Below, piece after piece: positions 16,856-25,620 of a DNA stretch of 64,000 bases. This DNA comes from Celeribacter litoreus. Its GTDB lineage: Bacteria > Pseudomonadota > Alphaproteobacteria > Rhodobacterales > Rhodobacteraceae. Every line of letters begins with the position of its first letter. Within the stretch, counting starts at the first letter, position 1. The notes under the pieces are model-generated. The model ran no database searches. It saw only the letters and a list, made by a program, of their open reading frames with translations, and was not told where the DNA came from. The DNA lies in NCBI RefSeq assembly GCF_020165855.1, contig NZ_JAIUFY010000014.1:372001-436000 (forward strand), written 5' to 3'. The translations under genes and the position numbers were made by a program.

Positions 16856-17527
16856 ATGCGGGTATTAATCGTTGAAGATGCGGCAGACGTCGCCGAGGCT
16901 ATTGCCATCCGTCTGGGTAAATCCGGCATGGCCTGTGATCTCGCAGAGACCTGCGAGGATGCGGAAGATTTCCTTGCAGTTCAAAGGTATGACGCGATTG
17001 TCCTCGACATCAACCTGCCGGATCGCAACGGGATTGATCTCTTGCAAGACCTGCGCGCGGGCGGAGACCGGACGCCTGTTCTGATGCTCACCGCGCTCTT
17101 TTCTGTCGATGATCGTGTGTCGGCCCTGAACCTCGGGGCCGACGATTATCTCGTCAAACCGTTCGATCAACGCGAACTCGAAGCCCGCCTTCGTGCCCTT
17201 GTCCGGCGCGAGGCGGAGCAGAAATCCGATGTGGTGACGCTCGGGCCGCTGAGTTTTTCGCCTGCGGGGCTGTCCGCGACACTCGACGGTGTGCCGCTCA
17301 ACCTTACGCGGCGCGAGGCGACGCTTTTAGGGCTTTTGTTGCGCAATCAGAAGACACCGCTCAGTAAAGCGCGGCTTTATGATGGTCTCTTTGCATTCGA
17401 TGACGCCGACGTCGGTCTGAATGCCATCGAGCTCTACATCGCCCGCCTGCGCAAAAAGCTCGCCTCCTCAACGGTCTCCATCGAGACCCAGCGCGGGGTT
17501 GGCTACAGGATTTTCAACGATGGATAA
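16856..17527 (+). CDS. OmpR-family response regulator (TctD-like)
   Basis: A 223-residue two-component regulator. The receiver domain begins MRVLIVED; the phospho-acceptor is Asp51 in IVLDINLPDRNG, with the switch Thr near 79 in LMLTALF and Lys101 in YLVKPFD. A winged-helix DNA-binding domain occupies about 130-220 (LNLTRREATLLGLLL, then LYIARLRKKL and GVGYRIF). Two ATGs (16853 and 16856) follow CGGAGGG; the second is slightly better spaced. It overlaps the histidine kinase start by 8 bp. By position and family it should activate the divergent tctCBA operon in response to its substrate. Confidence 0.9.
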   Translation: MRVLIVEDAADVAEAIAIRLGKSGMACDLAETCEDAEDFLAVQRYDAIVLDINLPDRNGIDLLQDLRAGGDRTPVLMLTALFSVDDRVSALNLGADDYLVKPFDQRELEARLRALVRREAEQKSDVVTLGPLSFSPAGLSATLDGVPLNLTRREATLLGLLLRNQKTPLSKARLYDGLFAFDDADVGLNAIELYIARLRKKLASSTVSIETQRGVGYRIFNDG

Positions 17528-18935
17528 CCGGCGGACTGGCATCTCCGGCGCCCCACGCACCGAACGTTCCGTGTTGTCAAAGGTGATGGGCGGGGTTCTG
17601 TCGCTCCTGGCCATGGGCGGCATCCTTATCACGATCGCGGCCTTCGCCTACGGCCGCAACGCCGCGCGGCAGTCGTTTGATCGCATCCTGCTCGGCGCCG
17701 CCAACGACATGGCGGAAACCATTTTCGTGCTCGACGGGAGACCGATTGCGGATATTCCCGTGTCCGCGTTCGGTCTCTTGGCGCTCGCCGAAGACGACCG
17801 CGTGTTCTATGCCGTTCAAGGGCCGGATGGTGCGGTTCTGACGGGCTATGACGGCGAGGGGAAGAACCCGAACCTCAGGGACGTGCTCACCGAGCCTATG
17901 TTCTATGACAGCCGGATGCAGGGCGAAGGCGCGCGGTTTGTCACGGTCGCGCGGCGGTTTTCGGAACGCGACTTCTCCGGTGCGGTCTATGTAACGGTTG
18001 GACACACTTTGCGCGCACGCAACGCCATGGCACTGGATCTCACGCGCGGGGCCGTTTTGGTCACGGGGGTTGGCGGGATTGCACTCCTGCTCAGTGCGTT
18101 TTTTGTGATCCGCTCGTCGATGAAACCGTTGGAGCGTCTCACCCGCGATCTCTCAGAACGTGATCCCTATGACCTCACGCCGATGCCCGCGCAGGGACCG
18201 GCGGAGGTGGCCGTCATGGTCCATGCATTGAACCGCTTTATGCAGCGTCTGGATCGTCAGGTCGGCGCGATGAAACACCTGATTTCCGACGCAGCGCACC
18301 AGTTGCGCACGCCCGTCGCCGCCATTCGCGCCCAAGCGGAACTGGCGATTGAGGACGATGACACGCGGCGGGGCGCGCGTCTCGACCGTCTCGTGAAGCG
18401 GACGCGGTCTCTCGGGACACTGCTCGATCAGATGCTGTCGCGCGCGATGGTGATGCACCGGACGGACAACGCGCCGCCGGAACCGATTGACCTGCGCGAT
18501 GTGGCGTTGAATGTGTTCGAGGAAAACGACCACGAAGTTCTCGCGCCTGACGCGTCGGTCGATCTCTCCATCGGGGAGGTGCCGGTCGTCGTGATGGCGG
18601 ATGAAATCTCACTCGGCGAAGCGGTGAAGAATATGCTGGCGAACGCCATGCGCCACGGCGTGCCGCCCGTGATGATCGGCGTCTCGGAGGGCGAGGGTGT
18701 CGGTGTGATCTGGGTTCAGGATTGCGGAGACGGCCCGCCAGAAGAGGTTCTCAACACAATCGGCCAGCGGTTCGAACGCTCCGCCGCCTCGAAAGGGGAT
18801 AGCGCGGGGCTCGGGCTGTCGATTGTCGATGCGGTGGCCAAGGCATTTGGCGGTGAGGTGCTCATGGAGCGGGTAGAGGACGGGTTTCGCGTCTCTCTGA
18901 GGCTCCCGACCCGAGATGAGGAGACACGCTCATGA
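17520..18935 (+). CDS. Sensor histidine kinase (TctE-like)
   Basis: A 471-residue membrane kinase whose start overlaps the regulator's stop. The ATG at 17520 gives a short basic N-terminus, TM1 at about 22-44, a periplasmic region at 45-175 resembling the 2CSK_N sensor domain, and TM2 at 177-197. A HAMP-like linker follows, then the H-box with His260 in SDAAHQLRTPVAAIR. An ATPase domain includes NMLANAMRHG (N-box) and GLGLSIVDAVAKAFGG. It overlaps the following binding-protein gene by 4 bp (ATGA), so regulator, kinase and binding protein are translationally coupled. Confidence 0.9.
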   Translation: MDNRRTGISGAPRTERSVLSKVMGGVLSLLAMGGILITIAAFAYGRNAARQSFDRILLGAANDMAETIFVLDGRPIADIPVSAFGLLALAEDDRVFYAVQGPDGAVLTGYDGEGKNPNLRDVLTEPMFYDSRMQGEGARFVTVARRFSERDFSGAVYVTVGHTLRARNAMALDLTRGAVLVTGVGGIALLLSAFFVIRSSMKPLERLTRDLSERDPYDLTPMPAQGPAEVAVMVHALNRFMQRLDRQVGAMKHLISDAAHQLRTPVAAIRAQAELAIEDDDTRRGARLDRLVKRTRSLGTLLDQMLSRAMVMHRTDNAPPEPIDLRDVALNVFEENDHEVLAPDASVDLSIGEVPVVVMADEISLGEAVKNMLANAMRHGVPPVMIGVSEGEGVGVIWVQDCGDGPPEEVLNTIGQRFERSAASKGDSAGLGLSIVDAVAKAFGGEVLMERVEDGFRVSLRLPTRDEETRS

Positions 18936-19987
18936 TGCTGCGGAGATTTGCCAAATGGGCGACCGTCTTTCTAACGCTCTCCGGTCCCGCGCAGGCACAG
19001 GAGGCCGTAGAGGTTTTCACCGCGCCAGACAGCGCGCCTGTGACGACGCTTTTGATCCGGTCCACGACCGACATCTCGATCTTCTCCGATCTGCTCGCGG
19101 CATTCGTGGCCGCCAATCCCGATGTCGAGCTGCGCTATGAACAATGGGGCTCGAACGCGCTCTATGCCGACAGTCGCGCCGCCTGTGACGGTCGAAACAG
19201 CTCTGCGGATGTGGTCATCTCCTCTGGGGTGCATCAAATGATCGATCTGGTGAACCGCGCGTGTGCGAGTGCTTACCGCTCTGAATTTACGTCCAATTTG
19301 CCGTCTCAGAGACGCTGGCGCGATGAGCTTTGGGGCATCACCCGCGAAGCGGCCGTGATCATCTACAACAAAAACCTCGTGTCCGCGGACGAAATCCCGC
19401 GCACGCGTTTTGGCCTCTTGGATCTCATGCGCCGGTCCTCGGATGAGTATCGCGGCAAGATCGCGACCTATGACATCGAGGCCTCCGGTCTCGGGTTTCT
19501 CTTTGCCTTCATGGACAGTCAGCAGGCGACGACGTTCGGCGGGATGTTAGAGGCTTTCGCCCGCGTTGATGCCGTCGCGACCTGTTGCTCTGCCGAGATC
19601 ATCGCGGCCGTGGACAGTGGACGCTACAAGTTCGCCTATAATGTCCTCGGGTCCTATGTCACGACAGCGCCGCATGAGAACCTTGGGGTGATTTATCCCG
19701 AAGACTACACCATGTTCCTGTCCCGCGCGTTGATGATCCCGAAAGGGGCGCAGGAAAAGGAAACTGCAGGGGCATTTCTCGATTTCCTGCTGTCGGGCGC
19801 CGGGCGGACGCTCTTGGCGAAAGCGGATATGATTCAGGAAAACGACGGGGATGAGCGGGCGCGCTCTGACAGCACAGAGCGCTATATCCCGATTGATCCG
19901 ACACTCCTCGTCGCGATGGATGTGCATCGGCGTGAGCAGTTCATCGCAAAGTGGCGCGATAGTTTCGGGGCGATTGGAGAGCCGTGA
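18932..19987 (+). CDS. Periplasmic solute-binding protein coupled to the two-component system
   Basis: A 351-residue extracellular solute-binding protein of the iron/polyamine-like (SBP family 1) fold. It has a signal peptide (residues about 1-22, ending AQAQ-EA), then a first strand TTLLIRSTTDISIFSDLLAAF. Characteristic later segments are WGITREAAVIIYNKNLV and LMIPKGAQEKETAGAFLDFLLS. No permease or ATPase gene of an ABC system is nearby; instead it starts inside the stop codon of the kinase gene. The arrangement resembles the phosphoglycerate system, where PgtC, a periplasmic protein, feeds a kinase. I infer that it senses substrate for the kinase rather than carrying it for transport. Confidence 0.8.
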   Translation: MMLRRFAKWATVFLTLSGPAQAQEAVEVFTAPDSAPVTTLLIRSTTDISIFSDLLAAFVAANPDVELRYEQWGSNALYADSRAACDGRNSSADVVISSGVHQMIDLVNRACASAYRSEFTSNLPSQRRWRDELWGITREAAVIIYNKNLVSADEIPRTRFGLLDLMRRSSDEYRGKIATYDIEASGLGFLFAFMDSQQATTFGGMLEAFARVDAVATCCSAEIIAAVDSGRYKFAYNVLGSYVTTAPHENLGVIYPEDYTMFLSRALMIPKGAQEKETAGAFLDFLLSGAGRTLLAKADMIQENDGDERARSDSTERYIPIDPTLLVAMDVHRREQFIAKWRDSFGAIGEP

Positions 19988-20151
19988 GACCCCCGACGCG
20001 CTCCTGAAATCGCGGTGGCGCGATTGAGTGGGTGGACCACGTCCCAGTTGCGCCCTAGATGTCGGGGAAGACTTGTTTTATGGAAGCCCGACCTGTCCCG
20101 ACTGATCGGGCGTATTCTATGCTCTGCGGAACCTTGAAGGGGAACTTACTC

Positions 20152-20649
20152 ATGACGATCAGCAAAGAGATGTTTCGCTCGTCGATGTCGTTGTTTCCCG
20201 GGGCGGTGACGCTGATTACCGTGGGCGAGGGCGACGAGCGCCGTGGATTGACGGCGACGGCCGTCTGTTCCCTGACCGACGAACCGCCGAGCCTCCTGAT
20301 CTGTGTGAACCGAAAGGTTGACGCCTGCGACGTGATTTCGCGCGAAGCGAAATTCAGTGTGCAGCTTTTGGCAGAGAGCGAGAATGATCTTGCGATGCGG
20401 TTTGCAGGCGCGGGCGGCACACATGGTGCGGAGAAGTTTGACGTAGGACACTGGACGCAGGACGCGCTAGGTCTGCCGGTTCTGGAAACGGCGGTCGCGT
20501 CGCTGTCCTGCACGGTAACCTCCGAGAGCGACAATGGCTCTCACCGCGTCTTTATCGGACGCATCGACGAGGCGCGCCTTCGGCCCGAGGCGGGCAATGC
20601 GCTCGTCTATGCAAAGTCGCGGTTTCATCGAATCGAAGAGGCCGGCTGA
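20152..20649 (+). CDS. Flavin reductase-like protein (HpaC/DIM6 family)
   Basis: A 165-residue FMN-binding split-barrel protein. The ATG at 20152 follows GAAGGGGAA; upstream in-frame Mets give no plausible N-terminus. Typical features are FPGAVTLITV near the start, the GLTATAVCSLTDEPPSLLICVNR segment that binds FMN, and FSVQLLAE. Such proteins supply reduced flavin to two-component monooxygenases, or occasionally act on aromatics themselves. No partner oxygenase is in the window. It is convergent with the quiC operon. The segment between the previous gene and this one (164 bp) contains no further recognisable gene. Confidence 0.85.
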   Translation: MTISKEMFRSSMSLFPGAVTLITVGEGDERRGLTATAVCSLTDEPPSLLICVNRKVDACDVISREAKFSVQLLAESENDLAMRFAGAGGTHGAEKFDVGHWTQDALGLPVLETAVASLSCTVTSESDNGSHRVFIGRIDEARLRPEAGNALVYAKSRFHRIEEAG

Positions 20650-20704
20650 TCCGGCGATCAACGCGTAAGTCTCGGAAATTCAGAAGAATTCGATTGCGCC
20701 GATA

Positions 20705-22591
20705 TCAGCGCAGCGGCAGGCCCTTGGGGCTCAGTTTGCGCTTTTGGGCCGCGATCCGGAACGGTGCGTTCGGTGCGCCATAGCCCGCATACCCGTCGCG
20801 CTGCAGGATTTCAAAGAACATCCCGCCCGCGAAGCTACCGGAATACATCTGAAAGAACTCGCCCTTGTCATCGCGGTCGTAGAGGATGTTCGCGGCCTGC
20901 ATTTTCTCGATCAACCCCGGAGGAAAGTCGAAACGGGCCTTGAGATCGGCATAGTAGTTCGGTGAGATTTGCAGAGCTTCGAACCCTCGCTCCGACAGTT
21001 TGTCGGCGGTGTCGAAAATGTCCTTGGTCGCAAGGGCCAAGTGCTGAACCGACGCGCCGAACGTGTCGGCGAGGAACCGGCCTGCCAGCGTCCGGTGTGT
21101 GTCGGCACCGTTCAGGGTGATCCGCAGTTTGTTGTCGCGTCCGGAAATGACCTGAGACCGCACCAAGCCGTCAGGGTCGATGACATCGACCATCGGGCTT
21201 TTGTTCACGTCGAAGATAGACGTGTAGAACAGCGTCCAGCTCAGCATGTCCTCATAGCTCATCGTTTGTGCTACGTGATCAATACGCTCTAGTCCGGCAC
21301 CGCGAAGGTCCGTGTTTTCAATCGGTTCGAATTCAATCTCCCACACGCGCTCAAGGCCGCTGGTCTCGTCGATGAAGTGGAGCACAGAGCCGCTCAGACC
21401 GCGGACCGCAGGGATTTCGAGTTCACCGACACCAAGCGGTTGGACAAAGGATTCCGCGCCCGTCGCCGTTGCGCGGGTGAGGGCATCCTTGGCGGAGTCG
21501 ACCGTCAGGCCGAGATCACAGACGGTTGTGCCGCGCGCGTTGAAGGCATGTGCGGCGTGGCCTTCGCGTTCTTCATTTACCACGAGGCGGATGTCGCCCT
21601 GTTGCCAGAGCGTGATCTCTTTGTTCCGGTGGTTGGCGGCGGGGGAGAAGCCGAGCGTGCTCAGGAGCGTGCCGAGCTTTTCGGCCTCTTTGCCGCGTGA
21701 TGCGAACTCGACAAAGGACACGTCGCCGGGTTTGGCGCGTGCGGGCAGGTCCGGCACATCGATCTTCAAATCGGGTTCCGCGCGGTGAACATCATCCATC
21801 AGCGCAACGAGCGAGCGATAGCCGTCACGCGCCAACTGCCGCGTGTTTGCGCCACGGAAGTAGTCGTTGAAAATCTCGAGCGACACCGGCCCGCTATAGC
21901 CCGTCGCCATGACAGCGCTCATAAAACCGACCATGTCGAGATCGCCTTCGCCGGGCATATTGCGGAAGTGGCGGGACCAATAGAGCAGGTCCATGTTGAT
22001 CAGAGGCGCGTCGGCCATTTGAACGAAGAAGATTTTGTCCCCCGGCACAGACCGGATGCTAGCGGGGTCGAGTTTGCGGCTCAGGGTGTGGAAGCTGTCG
22101 ACGATGAGGCCGATGTTCGGATGATCCGCACGACGCACGATTTCCCATGCATCGCGGTGATCGTTGACATGTGTGCCCCACGCCAGTGCCTCATAGCCCA
22201 CGCGCAATCCGCGTTTGGCGGCGCGTTCGCCGAGGTCGTGGAAGTCATTGGCGGCACGGTCAATCCCGCCGAGAGACTGAGGGTGCACAGTCGAGCAAAC
22301 GAGCACCAGATCGGTGCCGAGCTCTTCCATGAGGTCGAATTTGCGCTCCGCCCGATCGAAGGCTTTTGCGCGCATCGGCTCCGGCAAGCCTTCGAAATCG
22401 CGAAACGGCTGGAAAAGCGAGATTTCGAGACCGTGATCGCGGATCATATTGCCCACGTCGCGCGGGCTGCCGTCATAAGCGATGAAGTCCTGTTCGAAAA
22501 TTTCAATCCCGTCGAAGCCCGCCGCAGCAATGGCTTCGAGTTTTTCGCGAAGATCACCGGAAATCGAGACGGTCGCAATTGAAGTTTTCAT
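20705..22591 (-). CDS. quiC: 3-dehydroshikimate dehydratase, QuiC1-type with VOC/HPPD-like C-terminus
   Basis: A 628-residue two-domain enzyme converting 3-dehydroshikimate to protocatechuate. Residues 1-280 form a sugar-isomerase-like TIM barrel with a four-residue metal site visible as Glu134 (GYEALAW), Asp165 (IVDSFH), Gln191 (FVQMADAP) and Glu239 (SLEIFND). Residues about 290-628 resemble 4-hydroxyphenylpyruvate dioxygenase, with His in RIDHVAQ, His in VQHLALAT and Glu in MFFEILQRDG. This fusion is the QuiC1 architecture known from Pseudomonas putida. It is the last gene of the tctCBA-aroE-quiC operon, 12 bp after aroE, so it should complete conversion of an imported hydroaromatic acid to an aromatic ring-cleavage substrate. 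Confidence 0.92.
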   Translation of the reverse strand: MKTSIATVSISGDLREKLEAIAAAGFDGIEIFEQDFIAYDGSPRDVGNMIRDHGLEISLFQPFRDFEGLPEPMRAKAFDRAERKFDLMEELGTDLVLVCSTVHPQSLGGIDRAANDFHDLGERAAKRGLRVGYEALAWGTHVNDHRDAWEIVRRADHPNIGLIVDSFHTLSRKLDPASIRSVPGDKIFFVQMADAPLINMDLLYWSRHFRNMPGEGDLDMVGFMSAVMATGYSGPVSLEIFNDYFRGANTRQLARDGYRSLVALMDDVHRAEPDLKIDVPDLPARAKPGDVSFVEFASRGKEAEKLGTLLSTLGFSPAANHRNKEITLWQQGDIRLVVNEEREGHAAHAFNARGTTVCDLGLTVDSAKDALTRATATGAESFVQPLGVGELEIPAVRGLSGSVLHFIDETSGLERVWEIEFEPIENTDLRGAGLERIDHVAQTMSYEDMLSWTLFYTSIFDVNKSPMVDVIDPDGLVRSQVISGRDNKLRITLNGADTHRTLAGRFLADTFGASVQHLALATKDIFDTADKLSERGFEALQISPNYYADLKARFDFPPGLIEKMQAANILYDRDDKGEFFQMYSGSFAGGMFFEILQRDGYAGYGAPNAPFRIAAQKRKLSPKGLPLR

Positions 22592-22603
22592 AGGTCTTTC
22601 TCC

Positions 22604-23437
22604 TTATGCAAGAAGGTCTTGACGCAGTTTGTCCTCGTCGAGCGGAAGGCCCGTGAAGAGTTTCCAGGCATGGACGCCTTGGAAGAAGAACAGCTCCCAA
22701 CCCGAGATAATGTCGAGGCCGCGCGCGGTGCAGTCGGTGAGGAACTCGGTGTCGGCGGGGGTATAGACCGCGTCGAACGCCCATTTTGCGTCTCCGATGG
22801 CATCGGCGGGGAGGGGGGTGCCCTCTTTACCCACCATACCGACCGGTGTGCAGTTGATGAGACCGTCCACGCCATTGGCGGCCTCGGACGGGGTGTCATA
22901 GACGGTGACGGTGGTCTCCGGCGATGCGGCGCGCAGATCGGCGGCGAGGGCTTCGCCTTTGCTGCGGTCGAGATCACAGAGACGGATTTCAGGCGCGCCG
23001 AGGGCGATCAGCCCGAAAGCCACCGCCCGCCCCACACCACCGGTGCCGATCATGAGCGTTCGACCCGTGGGGGCCTCGCCACGCTCGCGTTTGTAGGCTG
23101 CGACGAAACCGGAATAGTCGGTGTTGTAGCCCTTCGGGGTGTCGCCCTCGAAAATCACCGTGTTACAGGCGCCGATGGCCCGCACGAGCGGATCATCGAT
23201 TTGCAGTTTGCCGATCACCAGTTCCTTATACGGATAGGTGATGTTCGTGCCCCGATATCCCTTCGCGCCAAGGCCGTCGAAGATCGCTTCCCAATCCAGC
23301 CCCATGTCTTTGGGAACGAGCCGGTCATAGCGGACGCGTTTATCATTCTGCTCTCCGGCAAGTTCATGCAGCCGCGGGGAGCGGGAGGCGGCGATGTTGT
23401 CGCCGATCAGGCCAAGGAGAATATCAGGGGCACTCAT
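22604..23437 (-). CDS. Shikimate/quinate dehydrogenase (AroE family)
   Basis: A 277-residue dehydrogenase with all key AroE features: both substrate serines in ASRSP (Ser18, Ser20), catalytic Lys71 in NITYPYK, Asp107 in YNTDYSG, the Rossmann loop GTGGVG (131-136), and a C-terminal WELFFFQG segment. It oxidises shikimate or quinate to the 3-dehydro compound, which the next gene product dehydrates to protocatechuate. It lies 2 bp after tctA, in the same operon. Catabolic context makes it a QuiB- or YdiB-like enzyme rather than the housekeeping AroE. NAD versus NADP preference is not evident. Confidence 0.9.
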   Translation of the reverse strand: MSAPDILLGLIGDNIAASRSPRLHELAGEQNDKRVRYDRLVPKDMGLDWEAIFDGLGAKGYRGTNITYPYKELVIGKLQIDDPLVRAIGACNTVIFEGDTPKGYNTDYSGFVAAYKRERGEAPTGRTLMIGTGGVGRAVAFGLIALGAPEIRLCDLDRSKGEALAADLRAASPETTVTVYDTPSEAANGVDGLINCTPVGMVGKEGTPLPADAIGDAKWAFDAVYTPADTEFLTDCTARGLDIISGWELFFFQGVHAWKLFTGLPLDEDKLRQDLLA

Positions 23438-23439
23438 TT

Positions 23440-24936
23440 TCAGGAGCTTTCTTTCTTGCGGAACTTTGTCCAGAGCGGGGTTTGGGACACGAAGATCAGG
23501 ACAACAGCCATGAACAACACAAGCGACAGCGGGCTTGTGAAAATGCCATGGAAGAAACGCCCGAGGTCTTCGCGTTCGGAGATGATCGCTCGCCTCCAGT
23601 TGTCATCGAGCAGGCGCGAGAGAATGACGCCGAGGATGACAGGGCCGAGCGGATAACCGTAGTGCCGCATCATGTAGCCGATGACGCCAAATCCGAGCAT
23701 CCAGTAGACGTCGGTGATGGAGTTGTTAACCGCATAGGCACCCACGATGGACAAGAGCAGGATCAGCGGGATCAGCACAGCGCGCGGCATTTCCACGATC
23801 TTGGTGAAGAGTTTGATACCCGTCAGGCCGAAGAGCAGCATGAAGAAGTTCGCACAGACGAGCGCACCGACGATGAACCAGAACATATCCGGTTTCTCGA
23901 TCATGAGCATCGGGCCGGGGTTCAGGCCGTGGATGAACAGGGCGCCGATCATAATCGCGGTCACGGCGTCACCCGGAATACCGAGAGTCATCATCGGGAT
24001 GAAGGCGCCGCCCACGGCCGCGTTGTTCGCGGTTTCCGGCGCCACGAGCCCTTCCATCGCGCCTTCACCGAAGGGACGCTCTGGGTTCTTGGTTACGCGC
24101 TTGGCGTGGTCGTAGGCCATGAGCGCTGCAATGTCGCCGCCGGTGCCGGGCAGGGCGCCGATGATCACGCCGAGGCTGGAGGTTTGAAGGCTCAGCGGCA
24201 GGTATTTCTTGATCGTGCCAAAGGAGGGCACGATGCGGTTGATCTGCTGGCGCACGGCGTCCTTGTTGACGTGGTGCAGCTGCATGAGGGCCTCAGACAC
24301 ACCGAACATACCGATCATAACAGCGATAAAGTTGATGCCGCCGCGCATCAGCGGGATGTCAAAGGTGAAACGCTCCGTAAAGGTCAGCGGGTCCATACCC
24401 ACCGCGCCAATTGCGATCCCGAACGCACCGGCGAAGATGCCTTTGATCAGGGAGCCGGAGGACAGAGAGCCGACGAGAAGAATGCCGAGCACAGCGAGAA
24501 GCATGTAGTCGCGCGGTTGGAATTTGAGCGCGAAATCAGAGACGAAGGGCGCGAGCAAGGCGAGCACACCGATGCCGATCAGGCCGCCAAAGAAGGACAT
24601 GACCGTGGTCGTGCCGATCGCTTCACCGGCTTCGCCACGTTGCGCCATGGGATAGCCGTCGAGGGCGGTTGCAATGGCCGAAGGCGCACCCGGAATGTTG
24701 AGCAGGATCGCCGTGCGCGAGCCGCCGTAAACGCCGCCCATGTAGATGCCGATCATGAGCGAGATTGCGGGCAGAACGTCCCAGGAGAAGGTGAACGAGA
24801 TCAGGATCGACACCGCCATCGTGACTGACAGGCCCGGGATGGCGCCGACATAGACGCCTGCAAAGGTCCCGAGGCCGACGAGCAGGAGCAGTTCAAGATG
24901 GGTGAAGATCGTGAAAAAGGCGAGAAAGGCGTCCAT
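23440..24936 (-). CDS. tctA: Tripartite tricarboxylate transporter TctA, second system
   Basis: A 498-residue large TTT membrane subunit with about 11 helices. Family hallmarks are GAIPGLSVTMAVSI at residues about 30-45, ALPGTGGDIAALMAYD in the second half and NAAVGGAFIPMMTLGIPGD. The start codon overlaps the tctB stop by one base (TAATG), showing coupling. Downstream, 2 bp away, are the shikimate dehydrogenase and dehydroshikimate dehydratase genes. Operon membership predicts quinate, shikimate or a related hydroaromatic acid as substrate, an unusual ligand class for TTT systems (inference). Confidence 0.92.
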   Translation of the reverse strand: MDAFLAFFTIFTHLELLLLVGLGTFAGVYVGAIPGLSVTMAVSILISFTFSWDVLPAISLMIGIYMGGVYGGSRTAILLNIPGAPSAIATALDGYPMAQRGEAGEAIGTTTVMSFFGGLIGIGVLALLAPFVSDFALKFQPRDYMLLAVLGILLVGSLSSGSLIKGIFAGAFGIAIGAVGMDPLTFTERFTFDIPLMRGGINFIAVMIGMFGVSEALMQLHHVNKDAVRQQINRIVPSFGTIKKYLPLSLQTSSLGVIIGALPGTGGDIAALMAYDHAKRVTKNPERPFGEGAMEGLVAPETANNAAVGGAFIPMMTLGIPGDAVTAIMIGALFIHGLNPGPMLMIEKPDMFWFIVGALVCANFFMLLFGLTGIKLFTKIVEMPRAVLIPLILLLSIVGAYAVNNSITDVYWMLGFGVIGYMMRHYGYPLGPVILGVILSRLLDDNWRRAIISEREDLGRFFHGIFTSPLSLVLFMAVVLIFVSQTPLWTKFRKKESS

Positions 24937-25505
24937 TATGCTCCTCCTGCAAAGAGGTTACGGAAAAACTGGATGATTTCTGCTTCGGGGATGATGCCCG
25001 CTGGTATCAACACGGAGAAGACGATGCGGAAGATGAGGTAGATCAGGAGCAGACTGCCGAGACCGACCGTGATCGTGAAGCCCCAGCTGCGGCGCGCAAG
25101 GATCTTGATCGACGCCACGAGGAAGAGCGCCGAGGTGGGCAGGAAGCCGAGCGGTTTCAGAAGCAGGCCATAGACCACGAGGAAGGCTGCGAGCACGAGG
25201 ACCAGCGGCGGCGTGATATCGACCATGAAGGTCTCATCCGCAGTGAGTTTCAGCCGCGCGGCTTTGAACAGCAGAATGACCGCGCTGACCAACATCACAA
25301 ATGTTGTGGCCATCGGGATTGCACCCGGACCGGACAGGGCCTCAAAACCGGAGATCCCGTAAGCTTCCCAAAGAAGGAACCCCGAAAACGCGACCAGCAC
25401 GATGGTGAATGCCAGTTCGCCGGGACGGCGCTCGGATGCGAGGCCCCCGGGCTGCGCGTCGGCGTGGCCCTCATGGCTTTCGTCGTGAACGTGCTCGTGA
25501 TTCAT
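24936..25505 (-). CDS. tctB: Tripartite tricarboxylate transporter TctB, second system, with His-rich N-terminus
   Basis: A 189-residue small membrane subunit. The ATG at 25505 follows GGAGGAAGGCATC. The first ~35 residues are hydrophilic and His/Glu/Asp-rich, with His at positions 3, 5, 7, 11 and 14, which is not usual for TctB. Four hydrophobic segments follow: about 38-56, 68-88, 103-125 and 133-172. The His cluster could bind metal or simply be a charged cytoplasmic tail. The identity rests on topology and its place between tctC and tctA. Confidence 0.87.
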   Translation of the reverse strand: MNHEHVHDESHEGHADAQPGGLASERRPGELAFTIVLVAFSGFLLWEAYGISGFEALSGPGAIPMATTFVMLVSAVILLFKAARLKLTADETFMVDITPPLVLVLAAFLVVYGLLLKPLGFLPTSALFLVASIKILARRSWGFTITVGLGSLLLIYLIFRIVFSVLIPAGIIPEAEIIQFFRNLFAGGA

Positions 25506-25542
25506 GATGCCTTCCTCCTCGGTATCCCTCACCAGAATTGGA

Positions 25543-25574
25543 AAGCGCCGCCCTTTCGTGAAAGAGCGGCGCTT
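25543..25574 (-). other. Long hairpin between tctC and tctB, second system
   Basis: AAGCGCCGC at 25543-25551 pairs with its complement at 25566-25574. After one C-A mismatch, CTTTC (25553-25557) pairs with GAAAG (25560-25564). The result is a near-complete 15-pair stem with a tiny loop. It follows the binding-protein gene and has no clear T-run, so mRNA protection or attenuation is likely. Confidence 0.7.
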
Positions 25575-25620
25575 CGTCGCTCAGGAACCGAGCTTACAGA
25601 ACGGTCCCGAAGTCAGTTGA

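Noticed and set aside
20059-20151. Longer N-terminus for the flavin reductase
   Set aside because: The 31 extra residues have no similarity to the family, and the ATG at 20152 has a proper ribosome site.
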